A stretch of 64,000 bases of DNA from Aquiflexum sp. TKW24L (GTDB taxonomy: Bacteria > Bacteroidota > Bacteroidia > Cytophagales > Cyclobacteriaceae): assembly GCF_023502205.1 (NCBI RefSeq), contig NZ_JAMFLG010000002.1:269748-333747 (forward strand), read 5' to 3'. A program made the position numbers and the translations under genes. Position 1 is the first letter of the stretch, and the number at the start of each line of letters is the position of its first letter. The notes beneath the pieces were generated by a model, which was not told where the DNA came from, searched no databases, and saw nothing but the letters and a program-made list of their open reading frames with translations. Shown here one piece after another: positions 46,007-57,493 of the stretch.

Positions 46007-49000
46007 CTATCTAACTGTTTCTCTGGATTTGTTGAATGACCTTTCTTTCTCTGCAGAAAGTCTGTCATAATCCTCCTGAGATCCTACAATGATCTCAGCG
46101 AATCCTCTTTGTCCGGTACCTGCAGGGATCAAATGTCCTACAATTACGTTTTCTTTCAAGCCCAACAACTCATCACGCTTACCTCTGATGGCAGCTTCAC
46201 TCAATACCTTGGTAGTCTCTTGGAAGGAAGCAGCCGAGATAAAGCTTTCAGTTCCCAAAGAAGCGGCAGTGATACCTTGCAAGGTTGGTTGAGAAACTGC
46301 TGTTTCAGCATCTCTCACCTGAACAAGTTTCAAATCCTTACGCTTCAAGCTTGAGTTTTCATCTCTCAGTCTTCTTGAGGTAATGATCATACCAGGCTTC
46401 AATGTAGAAGAATCACCTTGATCCATTACAACTTTTTTATCAAGAATAGTGTCATTTTCTTCTCTGAATGCCCACTTATCTACAATCTGGTTTTGAAGGA
46501 ATCCCGTATCACCTGCATCAAGGATTTCAACTTTCTGCATCATCTGGCTTACAATAACCTCGATGTGTTTGTCATTGATTTTTACACCTTGAAGTCTGTA
46601 AACTTCCTGGATTTCATTTACCAAATATTCCTGTACTGCAGTTGGCCCTTTGATAGAAAGGATATCACTTGGGGTGATAGCTCCATCTGACAAAGCTTCA
46701 CCTGCGCGGATAAAGTCGTTTTCCTGAACCAGAATATGCTTGGAAAGAGAAACCATATATCTTTTCTTCACGCCATCCTTAGATTCGATGAAGATCTCAC
46801 GGTTACCTCTTTTGATACCACCATAGGTTACAACACCATCAATTTCAGAAACAACAGCAGGGTTGGAAGGATTTCTAGCTTCAAACAATTCTGTAACTCT
46901 TGGAAGACCACCGGTGATGTCTCTGGTTTTACCAACAGATCTCGGGATTTTTACCAAGATTTGACCTGACTTCACCACTTCACCGGCTTCAACAGCCAAG
47001 TGAGCACCAACAGGAATATTGTAAAACTTGCTTTCGTCTGAACCGTAGTTTACAACGACAGCAGGGTTTTTGGTTTTATCTTTCGTGTCAATGATAACTT
47101 TCTCTCTGTATCCAGTCTGATCATCAGCAACTTCCTTGAAAGTGATACCTTCAATAATAGAGTCAAATTCGATTTCACCGTCAAATTCAGAAAGAATTAC
47201 GGCATTGTATGGATCCCACTTACAAAGCGCTTCACCTTTACCGATTTTTTGACCATCCTTCACATTCAAAGTAGCACCGTAAGGCACGTGATTTGAAACC
47301 AAGGTTTTTCCGGATTTAGCATCATTGATCTTGATCTCACCTGATCTACCCATAACCATTGAAACTGGTTCACCATCTTTGGTAGTAGTGTCGATCCATC
47401 TCAATTCCTCATCAAATTCTACAACACCTTCAAATTTGGCAGTGATGCTCGCTTCAACGGAAATATTAGATGCTGTACCACCTACGTGGAAAGTTCTCAA
47501 AGTCAACTGCGTACCCGGTTCTCCGATTGACTGTGCGGCAATTACACCGACAGATTCACCGTTTTGTACCATCCTGCCTGTTGCAAGGTTACGTCCGTAG
47601 CATTTCGCGCAGACACCTCTTCTTGTTTCACAAGTAAGTACTGACCTAATTTCGACTTCCTCTATAGTAGATTCGTCTACTTTTCTTGCAATCTCCTCAG
47701 TGATTTCAATTCCCGCAGGAACGACAAGTTCTTCAGTCACCGCATCATACACATCGTGTACAGAAACTCGACCTAAGATTCTTTCAGAAAGCGGTTCAAC
47801 GATTTCGTCATTGTCCTTCAATGCCTGAACGACTAGTCCTCTCAATGTACCACAATCCTCTTCGGAGATGATCATGTCTTGAGCAACGTCCACGAGTCTT
47901 CTTGTCAAATAACCCGCATCTGCAGTTTTCAATGCAGTATCGGCAAGGCCTTTACGTGCACCGTGAGTAGAGATGAAGTATTCCAATACATCAAGTCCTT
48001 CTTTGAAGTTGGAAAGAATCGGGTTTTCGATGATTTCACCGACAGAACCTTGAAGGTTTTTCTGTGGCTTAGCCATCAATCCTCTCATACCGCCCAACTG
48101 ACGAATCTGCTCTCTAGAACCTCGGGCTCCTGAGTGCATCATCATATAGATGGCATTGAATCCTTGCTTATCCTCTTCCATCTGTTTCATCAGAATATTG
48201 GTCAGGAAGGAATTCGTTCTTGTCCAAATATCGATTACTTGGTTATATCTCTCGTTGTCTGTGATCAAACCCATCAGGTAGTTGTTCCAAACCTGATCAA
48301 CCTCGTCTTTTGCTTTAGCAATCAATGGATCTTTTTCAACAGGAATAATGACATCGTTCAATCCCATGGATAATCCGCCGGCATACGCCATTTGGAAACC
48401 AAGGTGTTTGATATCATCAAGAAATTGTGCTGTTCTTGAAACACCACAAATCTTAACAACTTCTGAAATGATTTGCTGTAGCTTTTTCTTGGTCAACAAT
48501 TCATTGACAAAACCTACCGCCTCAGGAACAAATTGATTGAAAATCAATCTACCGGCTACAGTTTCAATGATTTTCTCAACTAATTCACCGCTATCTTCTC
48601 TTACCTGAACTTTACACTTAACAAAGGCATGCTGGGAAATAGTACCTTCATTCAATGCGATGATCACTTCTTCTTCTCCGTAGAAGGTCATTCCTTCTCC
48701 AAGAACAATTTCTTCAGGAGTAGATCTCTTTCCTTTGGTAACATAGTACAATCCAAGAACCATGTCTTGAGAAGGAACCGTGATAGGCGCTCCGTTGGCA
48801 GGGTTAAGGATGTTATGTGAAGAAAGCATCAAAGTGGAAGCTTCCAATATCGCCTCATGTCCAAGTGGTACGTGGACCGCCATCTGATCACCGTCAAAAT
48901 CGGCGTTGAATGCAGTACACACCAATGGGTGAAGCTGGATTGCTTTTCCCTCGATCAATTTTGGTTGGAAAGCCTGGATACCTAACCTGTGCAAAGTTGG

Positions 49001-50320
49001 AGCACGGTTTAGCAATACAGGGTGTCCTTTCAATACGTTTTCAAGAATATCCCATACTACAGGATCCTTTCTGTCAACAATTTTCTTGGCAGATTTTACT
49101 GTCTTTACAATACCTCTTTCTATCAGTTTTCTGATGATGAATGGTTTGAAAAGCTCAGCGGCCATATTTTTTGGAAGACCGCACTCATGTAGCTTCAATT
49201 CAGGTCCAACGACGATAACCGACCGACCTGAATAATCAACCCTTTTACCGAGCAAGTTTTGACGGAAACGGCCTTGCTTACCTTTCAACATATCTGAAAG
49301 AGATTTCAAAGCACGGTTACCATCCGATCTTACGGCATTTACTTTTCTTGAATTGTCAAATAAGGAATCGACAGCTTCTTGAAGCATCCTTTTTTCATTT
49401 CTCAAAATGACTTCAGGAGCTTTGATATCGATCAATCTCTTAAGACGGTTGTTTCTGATGATGACCCTTCTATAAAGGTCATTCAAATCAGAGGTAGCAA
49501 ACCTACCGCCATCCAAAGGAACCAATGGACGCAATTCTGGTGGAATAACAGGAACCATTCTTACCACCATCCACTCAGGACGGTTTTCGATTCGGGTCCT
49601 TGCTTCTCTAAAAGCTTCTACAACTTTCAATCTTTTCAAAGCTTCAGCTTTTCTTTGCTGAGAAGTATCTGTAGCTGCCTGATGTCTCAAGCTATATGAC
49701 AAGTCATCCAAATCCAATCTGGACAAAAGCATTTCAATTGCTTCTGCACCCATTTTGGCAATAAATTTATTTGGATCGTCATCATCAAGCATCTGGTTCT
49801 CTTTTGGAAGCTTATCCATGATATCCAGGTACTCGTCTTCAGTCAAGAAGTCAAGATATTGCACTCCGTCTTCTGCTTTTAAACCAGCTTGAACGACCGC
49901 ATATCTTTCATAATAGACAATTTGATCCAATTTTTTGGTTGGAAGACCCAATAGGTATCCGATTTTGTTGGGAAGGGATTTGAAGTACCAAATGTGAGCA
50001 ACAGGCACCACCAATTCGATGTGTCCCATTCTCTCTCTTCTTACTTTCTTTTCAGTAACTTCAACACCACATCTGTCACAGATGATACCTTTATATCTTA
50101 TGCGTTTATATTTTCCACAATGACATTCCCAGTCTTTTACAGGACCGAAAATCCTCTCGCAGAACAAACCACCCATTTCAGGCTTGTAAGTTCTGTAGTT
50201 GATTGTTTCGGGCTGCGTTACTTCACCATGTGAACTATCCAGAATGGATTCTGGAGAGGCCAAACTAATAGTGACTCTGGAAAAGTCGTTGTTTAGTTTT
50301 TTGTTTTTTCTGAACGCCAT
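46007..50320 (-). CDS. rpoC: RNA polymerase beta' subunit
   Basis: A 1437-residue subunit. The N-terminal zinc site is in [20 protein letters not shown], the catalytic Mg loop is [12 protein letters not shown], and the second zinc site is [13 protein letters not shown]. The order and length are normal for Bacteroidota. It follows rpoB by 47 bases, with a small GNRA-type hairpin in the gap, and ends at a strong terminator. Confidence 0.99.
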   Translation of the reverse strand: MAFRKNKKLNNDFSRVTISLASPESILDSSHGEVTQPETINYRTYKPEMGGLFCERIFGPVKDWECHCGKYKRIRYKGIICDRCGVEVTEKKVRRERMGHIELVVPVAHIWYFKSLPNKIGYLLGLPTKKLDQIVYYERYAVVQAGLKAEDGVQYLDFLTEDEYLDIMDKLPKENQMLDDDDPNKFIAKMGAEAIEMLLSRLDLDDLSYSLRHQAATDTSQQRKAEALKRLKVVEAFREARTRIENRPEWMVVRMVPVIPPELRPLVPLDGGRFATSDLNDLYRRVIIRNNRLKRLIDIKAPEVILRNEKRMLQEAVDSLFDNSRKVNAVRSDGNRALKSLSDMLKGKQGRFRQNLLGKRVDYSGRSVIVVGPELKLHECGLPKNMAAELFKPFIIRKLIERGIVKTVKSAKKIVDRKDPVVWDILENVLKGHPVLLNRAPTLHRLGIQAFQPKLIEGKAIQLHPLVCTAFNADFDGDQMAVHVPLGHEAILEASTLMLSSHNILNPANGAPITVPSQDMVLGLYYVTKGKRSTPEEIVLGEGMTFYGEEEVIIALNEGTISQHAFVKCKVQVREDSGELVEKIIETVAGRLIFNQFVPEAVGFVNELLTKKKLQQIISEVVKICGVSRTAQFLDDIKHLGFQMAYAGGLSMGLNDVIIPVEKDPLIAKAKDEVDQVWNNYLMGLITDNERYNQVIDIWTRTNSFLTNILMKQMEEDKQGFNAIYMMMHSGARGSREQIRQLGGMRGLMAKPQKNLQGSVGEIIENPILSNFKEGLDVLEYFISTHGARKGLADTALKTADAGYLTRRLVDVAQDMIISEEDCGTLRGLVVQALKDNDEIVEPLSERILGRVSVHDVYDAVTEELVVPAGIEITEEIARKVDESTIEEVEIRSVLTCETRRGVCAKCYGRNLATGRMVQNGESVGVIAAQSIGEPGTQLTLRTFHVGGTASNISVEASITAKFEGVVEFDEELRWIDTTTKDGEPVSMVMGRSGEIKINDAKSGKTLVSNHVPYGATLNVKDGQKIGKGEALCKWDPYNAVILSEFDGEIEFDSIIEGITFKEVADDQTGYREKVIIDTKDKTKNPAVVVNYGSDESKFYNIPVGAHLAVEAGEVVKSGQILVKIPRSVGKTRDITGGLPRVTELFEARNPSNPAVVSEIDGVVTYGGIKRGNREIFIESKDGVKKRYMVSLSKHILVQENDFIRAGEALSDGAITPSDILSIKGPTAVQEYLVNEIQEVYRLQGVKINDKHIEVIVSQMMQKVEILDAGDTGFLQNQIVDKWAFREENDTILDKKVVMDQGDSSTLKPGMIITSRRLRDENSSLKRKDLKLVQVRDAETAVSQPTLQGITAASLGTESFISAASFQETTKVLSEAAIRGKRDELLGLKENVIVGHLIPAGTGQRGFAEIIVGSQEDYDRLSAEKERSFNKSRETVR

Positions 50321-50341
50321 AATTGTCGAAGAGTATGTGAA

Positions 50342-50355
50342 GGGCCTTGCGGCCC
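50342..50355 (-). other. Small GCAA-tetraloop hairpin in rpoB-rpoC gap
   Basis: On the minus strand GGGCC-GCAA-GGCCC, a stable 5-bp stem capped by a GNRA tetraloop, lies in the 47-base gap between rpoB and rpoC. No T-run follows, so it is not a terminator; it may affect mRNA processing. Confidence 0.5.
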
Positions 50356-50367
50356 ATTGAAATTTTA

Positions 50368-53300
50368 TTAATCAAGGGTAATCTCTAGTGCAAGACCTCT
50401 CAGCTCATGAACCAATACGTTGAAGGATTCAGGGATATTTGGCTTAGGAAGGTTTTCACCTTTTACTATCGCCTCGTACGCCTTGGCTCTACCAACCACG
50501 TCATCAGATTTCACAGTTAAAATTTCTTGCAACACATGGGATGCTCCAAATGCTTCCAATGCCCAAACTTCCATTTCTCCAAAACGCTGACCACCAAATT
50601 GGGCTTTACCACCCAAAGGCTGCTGCGTGATCAAAGAATATGGACCGATTGACCTTGCGTGCATCTTGTCATCCACCAAGTGGCCAAGCTTCAACATGTA
50701 AGTAATCCCTACTGTCACCGGCTGATCAAATCTTTTACCAGATAGACCATCATAAAGATAGGTCCTGCCATAAGAAGGTAATCCGGCCAAATCCAGCTCA
50801 TGAGAAACTTCTTCCATTGTTGCGCCGTCAAAAATTGGGGTTGCGTATTTTTTCCCAAGTTTCATACCTGCCCAAGCAAGAACAGTTTCATAAATCTGCC
50901 CAATGTTCATCCTAGAAGGTACACCAAGTGGGTTAAGTACGATATCCATTGGAGAACCATCTTCCAAGAAAGGCATATCTTCCTCTCTTACGATTCTGGC
51001 TACAATACCTTTGTTACCGTGACGACCTGCCATTTTATCACCAACTTTCAGTTTACGCTTTTTGGCAACATAAACTTTTGCAAGCTGAACAATACCGGCA
51101 GGAAGTTCGTCACCCACTTCAAGGGTAAATTTATCTCTCTTGAATCTACCCGAGATTTCATTTCTTGAATTCACATAGTTCTTAACCAGTTTTTGGATCA
51201 ACACATTGGTGTGTGCATCTTCTGTCCAATCATCCAAAATGATATCAGAAATAAGGTTTGCCTCTTCAGATACATTGTAGTTAGACTCATCTCTGTATGG
51301 ATTTTTAGCAGGGAAAAGATTTTGCTCAATATTTTTCAAATTGATCTTAACTCCCTTGCTGATGATCTCATCACCGAACTTATGTCTGATTCCTTGAGAA
51401 GTTTTTCCGTCAAGGAGCGTAACCAACTTGTTAATCATTCTCGCACGGATTCCCAAAAGGTCTTTTGCATATTTCCCTTTCAGTTTTTCTACCTCTGCTT
51501 TTGATTTAGCTCTAAGATCTTTGTCTTTCTTAGGTCTTGAAAAGAGTTTGGTTTCGATTACAACCCCATTCAATGATGGAGAAGCTTTCAAAGAAGCATC
51601 TTTTACGTCGCCTGCTTTGTCTCCAAAGATCGCTCTCAATAATTTCTCTTCAGGAGTTGGATCAGTTTCGCCTTTTGGAGTGATTTTACCTATGATGATA
51701 TCTCCTTCCTTCACTTCAGCACCAACTCTGATGATTCCATTTTCATCAAGGTTTTTCACAGCCTCTTCAGAAACGTTTGGAATTTCAGAAGTCAATTCTT
51801 CTTCACCCCTTTTGGTATCTCTTACTTCAAGTTGGAATTCTTCAATGTGAATTGAAGTAAATACATCCTCTCTTACTACTCTTTCGGAAATTACAATCGC
51901 ATCTTCGAAGTTATAACCTTGCCAAGGCATGTAAGCGACCATCAGGTTTTTACCCAAAGCCAACTCACCGTTATTGGTTGAATAACCTTCGACAAGAACC
52001 TGACCTTTAAGTACCTTTTCTCCTTTTAATACCAAAGGAGTAAGGTTAATGGTAGTATCTTGGTTGGTTCTTCTGAATTTTACCAATTCATACGTCTTAT
52101 ACTCATCACTGAAATTGACCAAAAGATCATCTTCAGTAAGGTCATATTTGATCGTGATTTTGCTTGCATCGACGTATTCTACTACACCGTTTGCTTCTGC
52201 CAATACCAAAGATCTAGAATCTGTAGCTGCTTTTGCTTCCAAACCAGTCCCGACAATCGGAGCCTCAGGCTTCAATAATGGTACGGCTTGACGTTGCATG
52301 TTAGATCCCATCAAGGCACGGTTGGCATCATCATGCTCCAAGAAAGGAATCAAAGATGCTGCAACTGATACAATCTGATTAGGAGCAACATCCATATAAC
52401 TGATTTCCTTTGGTTCTAAGACTGGGAAATCACCTTCAAATCTTGCTTTTACTTTTTCATTGATAAAGACTCCATTGGCATCCAATGGGGCATTCGCCTG
52501 CGCAATGTTGTTGTCATCCTCTTCTTCTGCAGTCAAGAAAACAATATCATTGGCATTCATGCTTACTTTACCTTCTTTCACTTTTCTATATGGGGTTTCG
52601 AGGAAACCCATAGAGTTCACTTTAGCGTGAACACAAAGAGAGGAAATCAATCCAATGTTTGGACCCTCTGGAGTTTCGATAGTACACAAACGACCGTAGT
52701 GCGTGTAGTGAACGTCACGTACTTCAAATCCTGCTCTTTCTCTAGAAAGACCGCCCGGACCCAATGCTGATAACCTTCTCTTGTGAGTTAGTTCCGCAAG
52801 TGGATTGGTCTGATCCATGAACTGAGAGAGTTGGTTGGTTCCAAAGAAAGAGTTGATCACAGAAGAAAGTGTACGCGCATTGATCAAATCAACAGGCTTG
52901 AAATCTTCATTGTCACGGACGTTCATTCTTTCTCTGATTGTTCTTGCCATACGGGCAAGTCCAACCCCAAACTGACTGTACAATTGCTCACCAACTGTAC
53001 GTACTCTTCTATTGCTCAAGTGATCAATATCATCGACTACTGCTTTAGAATTGATCAAACCGATCAAGTACTTCACAATACTGATGATATCCTCAGTTGT
53101 CAAAACAATTTTTTCAGGATCAATCTGTAATCCTAATTTTTTGTTTATTCTGTATCTACCTACTTCACCAAGATCATATCTCTTGTCTGAGAAGAATAGT
53201 CCGTGAATAACCTCACGAGCAGTTGCCTCATCAGGAGCTTCAGTATTCCTCAATTGACGGTAGATCACTTCTACCGCTTCTTTTTCAGAATTTGAATTAT

Positions 53301-54243
53301 CCTTTTGAAGTGTATTATAGATAATGGAGAAGTCAGCTACGTTTACATCCTCTCTGTGGAGAATGATAGACTTAGCTCCTGATTCCAAAATCATGGATAT
53401 ATCTTCATCTGTCAGAATGGAATCCCTTTCCAACAAAACTTCATTTCTATCAATTGAAACTACCTCACCAGTATCTTCATCCACAAAATCCTCTACCCAG
53501 GTACGAAGCACCCTAGCAGCCAATTTTCTTCCGGAAACTTTTTTGAGGTTATTTTTTGTAGCATCTATTTCTTCAGAAAGACCGAACAGGTCGAGGATCT
53601 CCTTATCAGAACCAAAACCAATAGCTCTCAACAAAGTCGTCACAGGAAATTTCTTCTTCCTGTCAATGTAAGCATACATAACATTGTTGATGTCTGTGGC
53701 AAATTCAATCCAGCTACCTTTGAAAGGAATAATTCTAGCTGAATATAATTTAGTACCGTTGGTATGTTTGCTCTGGGCAAAGAAAACTCCCGGCGATCTA
53801 TGAAGCTGGGATACAATGACTCTTTCAGCTCCATTGATGACGAAAGATCCTTTTTCAGTCATGTAAGGAAGATTTCCTAAGAAAACTTCTTGTTCGATTG
53901 TTTCAAAATCCTCGTTGTCCTCATCATGACAAAGAAGTCGCAATTTTGCTTTTAAAGGAACGGAGTAGGTAAGTCCACGGTCAATACATTCCTCCACACT
54001 ATATTTGGGAGGATCGACTGCGTAGTCAATAAATTCAAGGGTAAAATTTTCACGAGAATCCGAAATCGGAAAATTCTCAGAAAACACCTTGAACAGACCA
54101 TCCTGTCTTCTTCTTTCAGCTGGAGTATCCAATTGGAAAAAGTCTTTGAAAGATTGTAATTGGATATCTAAGAAATCCGGATAGTCTTTGACTACCTTAA
54201 TAGATGAGAAACTTTTCCTTACGGTTTGATTCTGGATAGCCAA
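50368..54243 (-). CDS. rpoB: RNA polymerase beta subunit
   Basis: A 1291-residue subunit. I start at TTG 54243 ([15 protein letters not shown] follows), which matches the usual N-terminus; an ATG at 54324 would add 27 unconserved residues through a hairpin-bearing leader. [20 protein letters not shown] and the rifampicin region ([25 protein letters not shown]) are present, the latter with the standard sensitive residues. The end carries [18 protein letters not shown]. Follows rplL by 152 bases and precedes rpoC by 47. Confidence 0.97.
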   Translation of the reverse strand: MAIQNQTVRKSFSSIKVVKDYPDFLDIQLQSFKDFFQLDTPAERRRQDGLFKVFSENFPISDSRENFTLEFIDYAVDPPKYSVEECIDRGLTYSVPLKAKLRLLCHDEDNEDFETIEQEVFLGNLPYMTEKGSFVINGAERVIVSQLHRSPGVFFAQSKHTNGTKLYSARIIPFKGSWIEFATDINNVMYAYIDRKKKFPVTTLLRAIGFGSDKEILDLFGLSEEIDATKNNLKKVSGRKLAARVLRTWVEDFVDEDTGEVVSIDRNEVLLERDSILTDEDISMILESGAKSIILHREDVNVADFSIIYNTLQKDNSNSEKEAVEVIYRQLRNTEAPDEATAREVIHGLFFSDKRYDLGEVGRYRINKKLGLQIDPEKIVLTTEDIISIVKYLIGLINSKAVVDDIDHLSNRRVRTVGEQLYSQFGVGLARMARTIRERMNVRDNEDFKPVDLINARTLSSVINSFFGTNQLSQFMDQTNPLAELTHKRRLSALGPGGLSRERAGFEVRDVHYTHYGRLCTIETPEGPNIGLISSLCVHAKVNSMGFLETPYRKVKEGKVSMNANDIVFLTAEEEDDNNIAQANAPLDANGVFINEKVKARFEGDFPVLEPKEISYMDVAPNQIVSVAASLIPFLEHDDANRALMGSNMQRQAVPLLKPEAPIVGTGLEAKAATDSRSLVLAEANGVVEYVDASKITIKYDLTEDDLLVNFSDEYKTYELVKFRRTNQDTTINLTPLVLKGEKVLKGQVLVEGYSTNNGELALGKNLMVAYMPWQGYNFEDAIVISERVVREDVFTSIHIEEFQLEVRDTKRGEEELTSEIPNVSEEAVKNLDENGIIRVGAEVKEGDIIIGKITPKGETDPTPEEKLLRAIFGDKAGDVKDASLKASPSLNGVVIETKLFSRPKKDKDLRAKSKAEVEKLKGKYAKDLLGIRARMINKLVTLLDGKTSQGIRHKFGDEIISKGVKINLKNIEQNLFPAKNPYRDESNYNVSEEANLISDIILDDWTEDAHTNVLIQKLVKNYVNSRNEISGRFKRDKFTLEVGDELPAGIVQLAKVYVAKKRKLKVGDKMAGRHGNKGIVARIVREEDMPFLEDGSPMDIVLNPLGVPSRMNIGQIYETVLAWAGMKLGKKYATPIFDGATMEEVSHELDLAGLPSYGRTYLYDGLSGKRFDQPVTVGITYMLKLGHLVDDKMHARSIGPYSLITQQPLGGKAQFGGQRFGEMEVWALEAFGASHVLQEILTVKSDDVVGRAKAYEAIVKGENLPKPNIPESFNVLVHELRGLALEITLD

Positions 54244-54395
54244 GGCAGTATAAGTTTTAGTGATAATGATAACTAAATGCGACAATTTTCGCTTAGAATA
54301 GTGCAATTTATTACCTGTGCACAAACAGGAAAAGACCTGACTATGCAGTCAGGTCCTAATTCGTAACCTTTACCTAGAAGGAAAGGTTTTTCAAA
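54244..54395 (-). promoter_or_regulatory. rplL-rpoB leader with three hairpins
   Basis: In the 152-base gap, on the minus strand, are AACCTTT/AAAGGTT (about 54365-54388), a perfect 9-bp stem GACCTGACT/AGTCAGGTC with loop GCAT (54334-54355) followed by TTTTCC, and CCTGT/ACAGG (54314-54329). The middle one looks like a partial attenuator: strong stem, short U-run. In E. coli a leaky terminator lies at this position. Confidence 0.6.
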
Positions 54396-54779
54396 TTATT
54401 TAATCTCTACTTCCGCACCAGCTTCTTCAAGAGACTTCTTCAAAGCATCAGCCTCATCTTTAGCGATACCTTCTTTCACAGCTTTTGGAGCGCTATCAAC
54501 CAATTCTTTAGCTTCTTTCAAGCCAAGACCGGTCAATTCTTTCACTAGCTTAACAACAGCCAATTTCTGACCGCCTGCAGCTTTCAAGATTACATCAAAA
54601 GAGGTTTTTTCTTCTACTTCAGCGGCACCGGCACCGGCACCACCAGCAGGAGCGGCAACAGCAACAGCAGCAGCTGCAGGCTCGATGCCATATTCGTCCT
54701 TCAATATATCAGCCAATTCTTTTACTTCTTTTACAGTCAAGTTTACTAACTGATCAGCAAGTTGTTTAAGATCTGCCAT
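54396..54779 (-). CDS. rplL: 50S ribosomal protein L7/L12
   Basis: A 127-residue stalk protein that recruits GTPase factors. The N-terminal dimer region is [16 protein letters not shown]; the hinge is Ala/Gly-rich; the C-terminal domain has [23 protein letters not shown]. Starts 56 bases after rplJ. Confidence 0.98.
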   Translation of the reverse strand: MADLKQLADQLVNLTVKEVKELADILKDEYGIEPAAAAVAVAAPAGGAGAGAAEVEEKTSFDVILKAAGGQKLAVVKLVKELTGLGLKEAKELVDSAPKAVKEGIAKDEADALKKSLEEAGAEVEIK

Positions 54780-54835
54780 TGTATTAATATTTAAATTGTT
54801 GATTTTTTTTTAACTGATTTGATAACTGCATTTTT

Positions 54836-55372
54836 TTATTCCTTTTCAGAAAGTGTCTTAACAAGGCCTGCCAATGTATTCTGTCCACTTTGAAGGGCAG
54901 AGATAAGGTTTTTTGCAGGAGATTGAAGAAGAGCAATAACATCTCCAAGAAGTTCTTGCTTGGATTTCAAGGTAGATAGTGTATCTAACTGACCTTCGCC
55001 AAGGAATATTCCTGAATCTATTGAAGCACCTTTAAATAAAGGTCTTACTTCTTTCTTACCAAGTTTTTTTCTGAAATCAAGGATCACTTTAGCAGGAAGA
55101 TTACCACTCTCTTTGGAGAACATAATACCTGAGAATCCTTTTAAAGCCACCTCTGAAAATTCAGTGTAGTCTGTATCAAGATTTTCTAACGCCTTTTTGA
55201 TCAACGTATTTTTGAAAACCTTATACTCAACACCTTTATCAAAGCAAGCTCTTCTGAAGGCATTTACCTGTGCCACTGTAAACCCTGAAGCATCAGTGAC
55301 GTAGAAGTAGGGATTTTCCTTAAACTTCTCGGTAAGACCATCGATTATTTCTAATTTTTCTTCTCTAGTCAT
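54836..55372 (-). CDS. rplJ: 50S ribosomal protein L10
   Basis: A 178-residue base of the L7/L12 stalk. MTREEKLEIIDGLTEKFKE and VEYKVFKNTLIKKALE are typical. It starts 2 bases after rplA, so there is no separate L10 leader with the autoregulatory fold known elsewhere. Followed by rplL after 56 bases. Confidence 0.97.
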   Translation of the reverse strand: MTREEKLEIIDGLTEKFKENPYFYVTDASGFTVAQVNAFRRACFDKGVEYKVFKNTLIKKALENLDTDYTEFSEVALKGFSGIMFSKESGNLPAKVILDFRKKLGKKEVRPLFKGASIDSGIFLGEGQLDTLSTLKSKQELLGDVIALLQSPAKNLISALQSGQNTLAGLVKTLSEKE

Positions 55373-55374
55373 GA

Positions 55375-56073
55375 TTAAATACCTTGAAAACTTCCTTTGT
55401 CTACTTTAACTCCAGGAGATTGTGTGCTTGACAAATGAATGCTCCTGAAATATGTTCCTTTAGAAGAAGATGGTTTTAGCTTTGAAATAGTATTGATCAA
55501 TTCCTTTGCGTTCTCCTGAAGTTGCTCAGGGTTGAAAGAAACTTTACCAATACTGGCATGAATAATCCCGAATTTATCTACTTTAAAATCGATCTTACCT
55601 GCTTTTACTTCTTTAACTGCTTTTCCAACATCTAAAGTAACTGTACCGGATTTCGGATTGGGCATCAAGCCTCTTGGACCCAAAATCCTACCAAGTCTAC
55701 CAACTTTAGCCATCACATTCGGCATAGTTATAATGACATCAATGTCAGTCCAACCGCCTTCAATTTTGGCTATATAGTCATCAAGACCTACATAATCTGC
55801 ACCAGCTTCTTTAGCTTCTTCTACTTTGTCAGGCGTACACAACACCAATACTTTTACGTCTTTACCTGTGCCATGTGGCAATGCCACTACACCTCTTACC
55901 ATTTGATCTGCTTTTCTTGGATCAACGCCCAGTCGGACATCAATATCAACAGAAGCATCAAATTTAGAGTTGGTAATATCTTTGACGATAGAAGAAGCTT
56001 CCTCTAGGGAGTACAGCTGGCTTGAGTCGTACTTAGAAAGAGCTTCTTTTTGCTTTTTTGTTAACTTAGCCAT
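55375..56073 (-). CDS. rplA: 50S ribosomal protein L1
   Basis: A 232-residue protein of the mobile L1 stalk. I start at ATG 56073 ([12 protein letters not shown]); an in-frame ATG at 56145 lies inside rpl[23 protein letters not shown] segment ([18 protein letters not shown]) is the family mark. Two bases to rplJ, 10 after rplK. Confidence 0.98.
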   Translation of the reverse strand: MAKLTKKQKEALSKYDSSQLYSLEEASSIVKDITNSKFDASVDIDVRLGVDPRKADQMVRGVVALPHGTGKDVKVLVLCTPDKVEEAKEAGADYVGLDDYIAKIEGGWTDIDVIITMPNVMAKVGRLGRILGPRGLMPNPKSGTVTLDVGKAVKEVKAGKIDFKVDKFGIIHASIGKVSFNPEQLQENAKELINTISKLKPSSSKGTYFRSIHLSSTQSPGVKVDKGSFQGI

Positions 56074-56083
56074 AGTTGTATTA

Positions 56084-56527
56084 TTATACCTCCCAAGGGG
56101 CTTTACCCGAAACAGTGATACCCATACTTCTAGCAGTACCTGCAATCATTTTCATGGCAGATTCCACTTTGAAAGCGTTTAAGTCAGGCATTTTCACCTG
56201 CGCAATTTCTTTTACCTGATCCCAGGTAACAGATCCTACTTTTTTCCTGTTTGGCTCTGCAGAACCACTTTTTACCTTCGCAGCCTCAAGCAACATATTT
56301 GCAGCAGGAGGAGTTTTTACTACGAATTCAAATGTTTTGTCAGAGAAAACAGTAATCAAAACAGGCAATACCTGACCCATTTTATCTTGGGTACGGGCAT
56401 TGTATTGCTTACAGAACTCCATAATGTTCAAACCCTTGGAACCAAGAGCCGGACCAACCGGAGGTGATGGATTTGCCTGGCCACCTTTCACCTGTAATTT
56501 CACATAACCTGTGATTTCCTTAGCCAT
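56084..56527 (-). CDS. rplK: 50S ribosomal protein L11
   Basis: A 147-residue protein of the GTPase centre. [20 protein letters not shown] and [14 protein letters not shown] are the N-terminal marks; the end [14 protein letters not shown] is conserved. Three bases after nusG, 10 before rplA. Confidence 0.98.
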   Translation of the reverse strand: MAKEITGYVKLQVKGGQANPSPPVGPALGSKGLNIMEFCKQYNARTQDKMGQVLPVLITVFSDKTFEFVVKTPPAANMLLEAAKVKSGSAEPNRKKVGSVTWDQVKEIAQVKMPDLNAFKVESAMKMIAGTARSMGITVSGKAPWEV

Positions 56528-56530
56528 TTC

Positions 56531-57088
56531 TTAATCTTGTTTTTCTACTTGTATAAAGTTTAATTCTACCGGTGTATTTCGACCGAAGATCTTGACCATA
56601 ACATTCAATTTCTTCTTGTCTTCAAACACCTCTTCAATAATCCCCGAGAAACCACTGAAAGGACCATCCATTACTTTGACAGTCTCTCCAATTATAAATG
56701 GTGTATCAAGTTTCACGGCAAACTCGTCAATCTCTTCAACTCGTCCTAAGATTCTGTTGATTTCAGATTGGCGTAATGGTTCAGGGGTTTTGGAAGCTCC
56801 CCCCTGGTTTGATCCTAAGAAACCGATGACACCCGGGATACTTGTAATTACATGATTGGCTTCGCCGTGTGTCAAATCCGCATTGATCAAAACATAGCCC
56901 GGAAAGAAATTTCTTTCTCGAACTCTCTTTTTACCATTACGCATTTCGTAAACTTTCTCGGAGGGAATCAAGACCTCAGGAATATAATCCTCAAGTTTTT
57001 GACGGACAATTTCATTATCCAAGTAAGACTTGGTTTTTTTCTCTTGCCCGGCTACCACCCTAAGTACGTACCACTTATGTTCAGCCAT
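56531..57088 (-). CDS. nusG: Transcription termination/antitermination protein NusG
   Basis: A 185-residue elongation factor. NGN domain: KWYVLRVVAGQEKKTKSYL and RNFFPGYVLINADL; the C-terminal KOW domain has GETVKVMDGPFSGFSGIIEEV. Links RNA polymerase to the ribosome or Rho. It follows secE by 13 bases and precedes rplK by 3. Confidence 0.98.
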   Translation of the reverse strand: MAEHKWYVLRVVAGQEKKTKSYLDNEIVRQKLEDYIPEVLIPSEKVYEMRNGKKRVRERNFFPGYVLINADLTHGEANHVITSIPGVIGFLGSNQGGASKTPEPLRQSEINRILGRVEEIDEFAVKLDTPFIIGETVKVMDGPFSGFSGIIEEVFEDKKKLNVMVKIFGRNTPVELNFIQVEKQD

Positions 57089-57101
57089 CAGTATTATTCA
57101 A

Positions 57102-57290
57102 TTAGAATAGATCGTAAAACCATTTCATCAAATTCTCGAATCCCAAGTCAATAGCCCCAATAACCAAGGCAAAAATGAGAGATGCGACTATTACCAAAAC
57201 AGCACTGTTTTGTAGAAACGAGTATGAAGGCCAAGTGACCTTGTTTTTCATTTCGTCGATTGATTCGATAACAAAACTCTTAATATTCAT
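57102..57290 (-). CDS. secE: Sec translocon subunit SecE
   Basis: A 62-residue single-helix subunit: an amphipathic part with MKNKVTWPSYSFLQ (conserved VTWPS) and one membrane helix (ALVIVASLIFALVIGAI-like). Pairs with SecY (31.7 kb). Located between tRNA-Trp and nusG, a common bacterial order. Confidence 0.96.
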   Translation of the reverse strand: MNIKSFVIESIDEMKNKVTWPSYSFLQNSAVLVIVASLIFALVIGAIDLGFENLMKWFYDLF

Positions 57291-57308
57291 GGTTTACTAC
57301 ATTTTGTG

Positions 57309-57379
57309 CACGGGCAGAGAGATTCGAACTCCCATCAACGGTTTTGGAGACCGCTATTCTGCCATTGAACTATGCCCGT
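57309..57379 (-). tRNA. tRNA-Trp (anticodon CCA)
   Basis: A 71-base tRNA on the minus strand. The acceptor stem ACGGGCA/TGCCCGT closes perfectly, the T loop is GTTCGAATC-like, and the anticodon stem surrounds CTCCAAA (anticodon CCA). The CCA end is not encoded. Placed just upstream of secE in the same transcript. Confidence 0.95.
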
Positions 57380-57405
57380 AGAATTTTAAGTCCCCAAAAG
57401 GAACG

Positions 57406-57437
57406 CAAAGGTAGTCAGAAGTGGGATAAGATACAAA
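57406..57437 (-). promoter_or_regulatory. Promoter of tRNA-Trp-secE-nusG operon
   Basis: On the minus strand TTTG (57434-57437) and TACCTTTG (57406-57413) are 20 bases apart. The -33 box is inside the stem of the hairpin that follows tuf, so termination and initiation signals overlap. Confidence 0.7.
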
Positions 57438-57470
57438 TGCGATCCTAAAAAATATTCAGGATCGCATTTG
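57434..57470 (-). terminator. Hairpin after tuf
   Basis: A perfect 13-bp stem CAAATGCGATCCT/AGGATCGCATTTG with an 11-base A/T-rich loop lies 24 bases after the tuf stop. No long T-run follows on the minus strand, so it may be a terminator or an RNA-processing barrier. Confidence 0.6.
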
Positions 57471-57493
57471 AAAATTTATAAATTCTAAGACTC

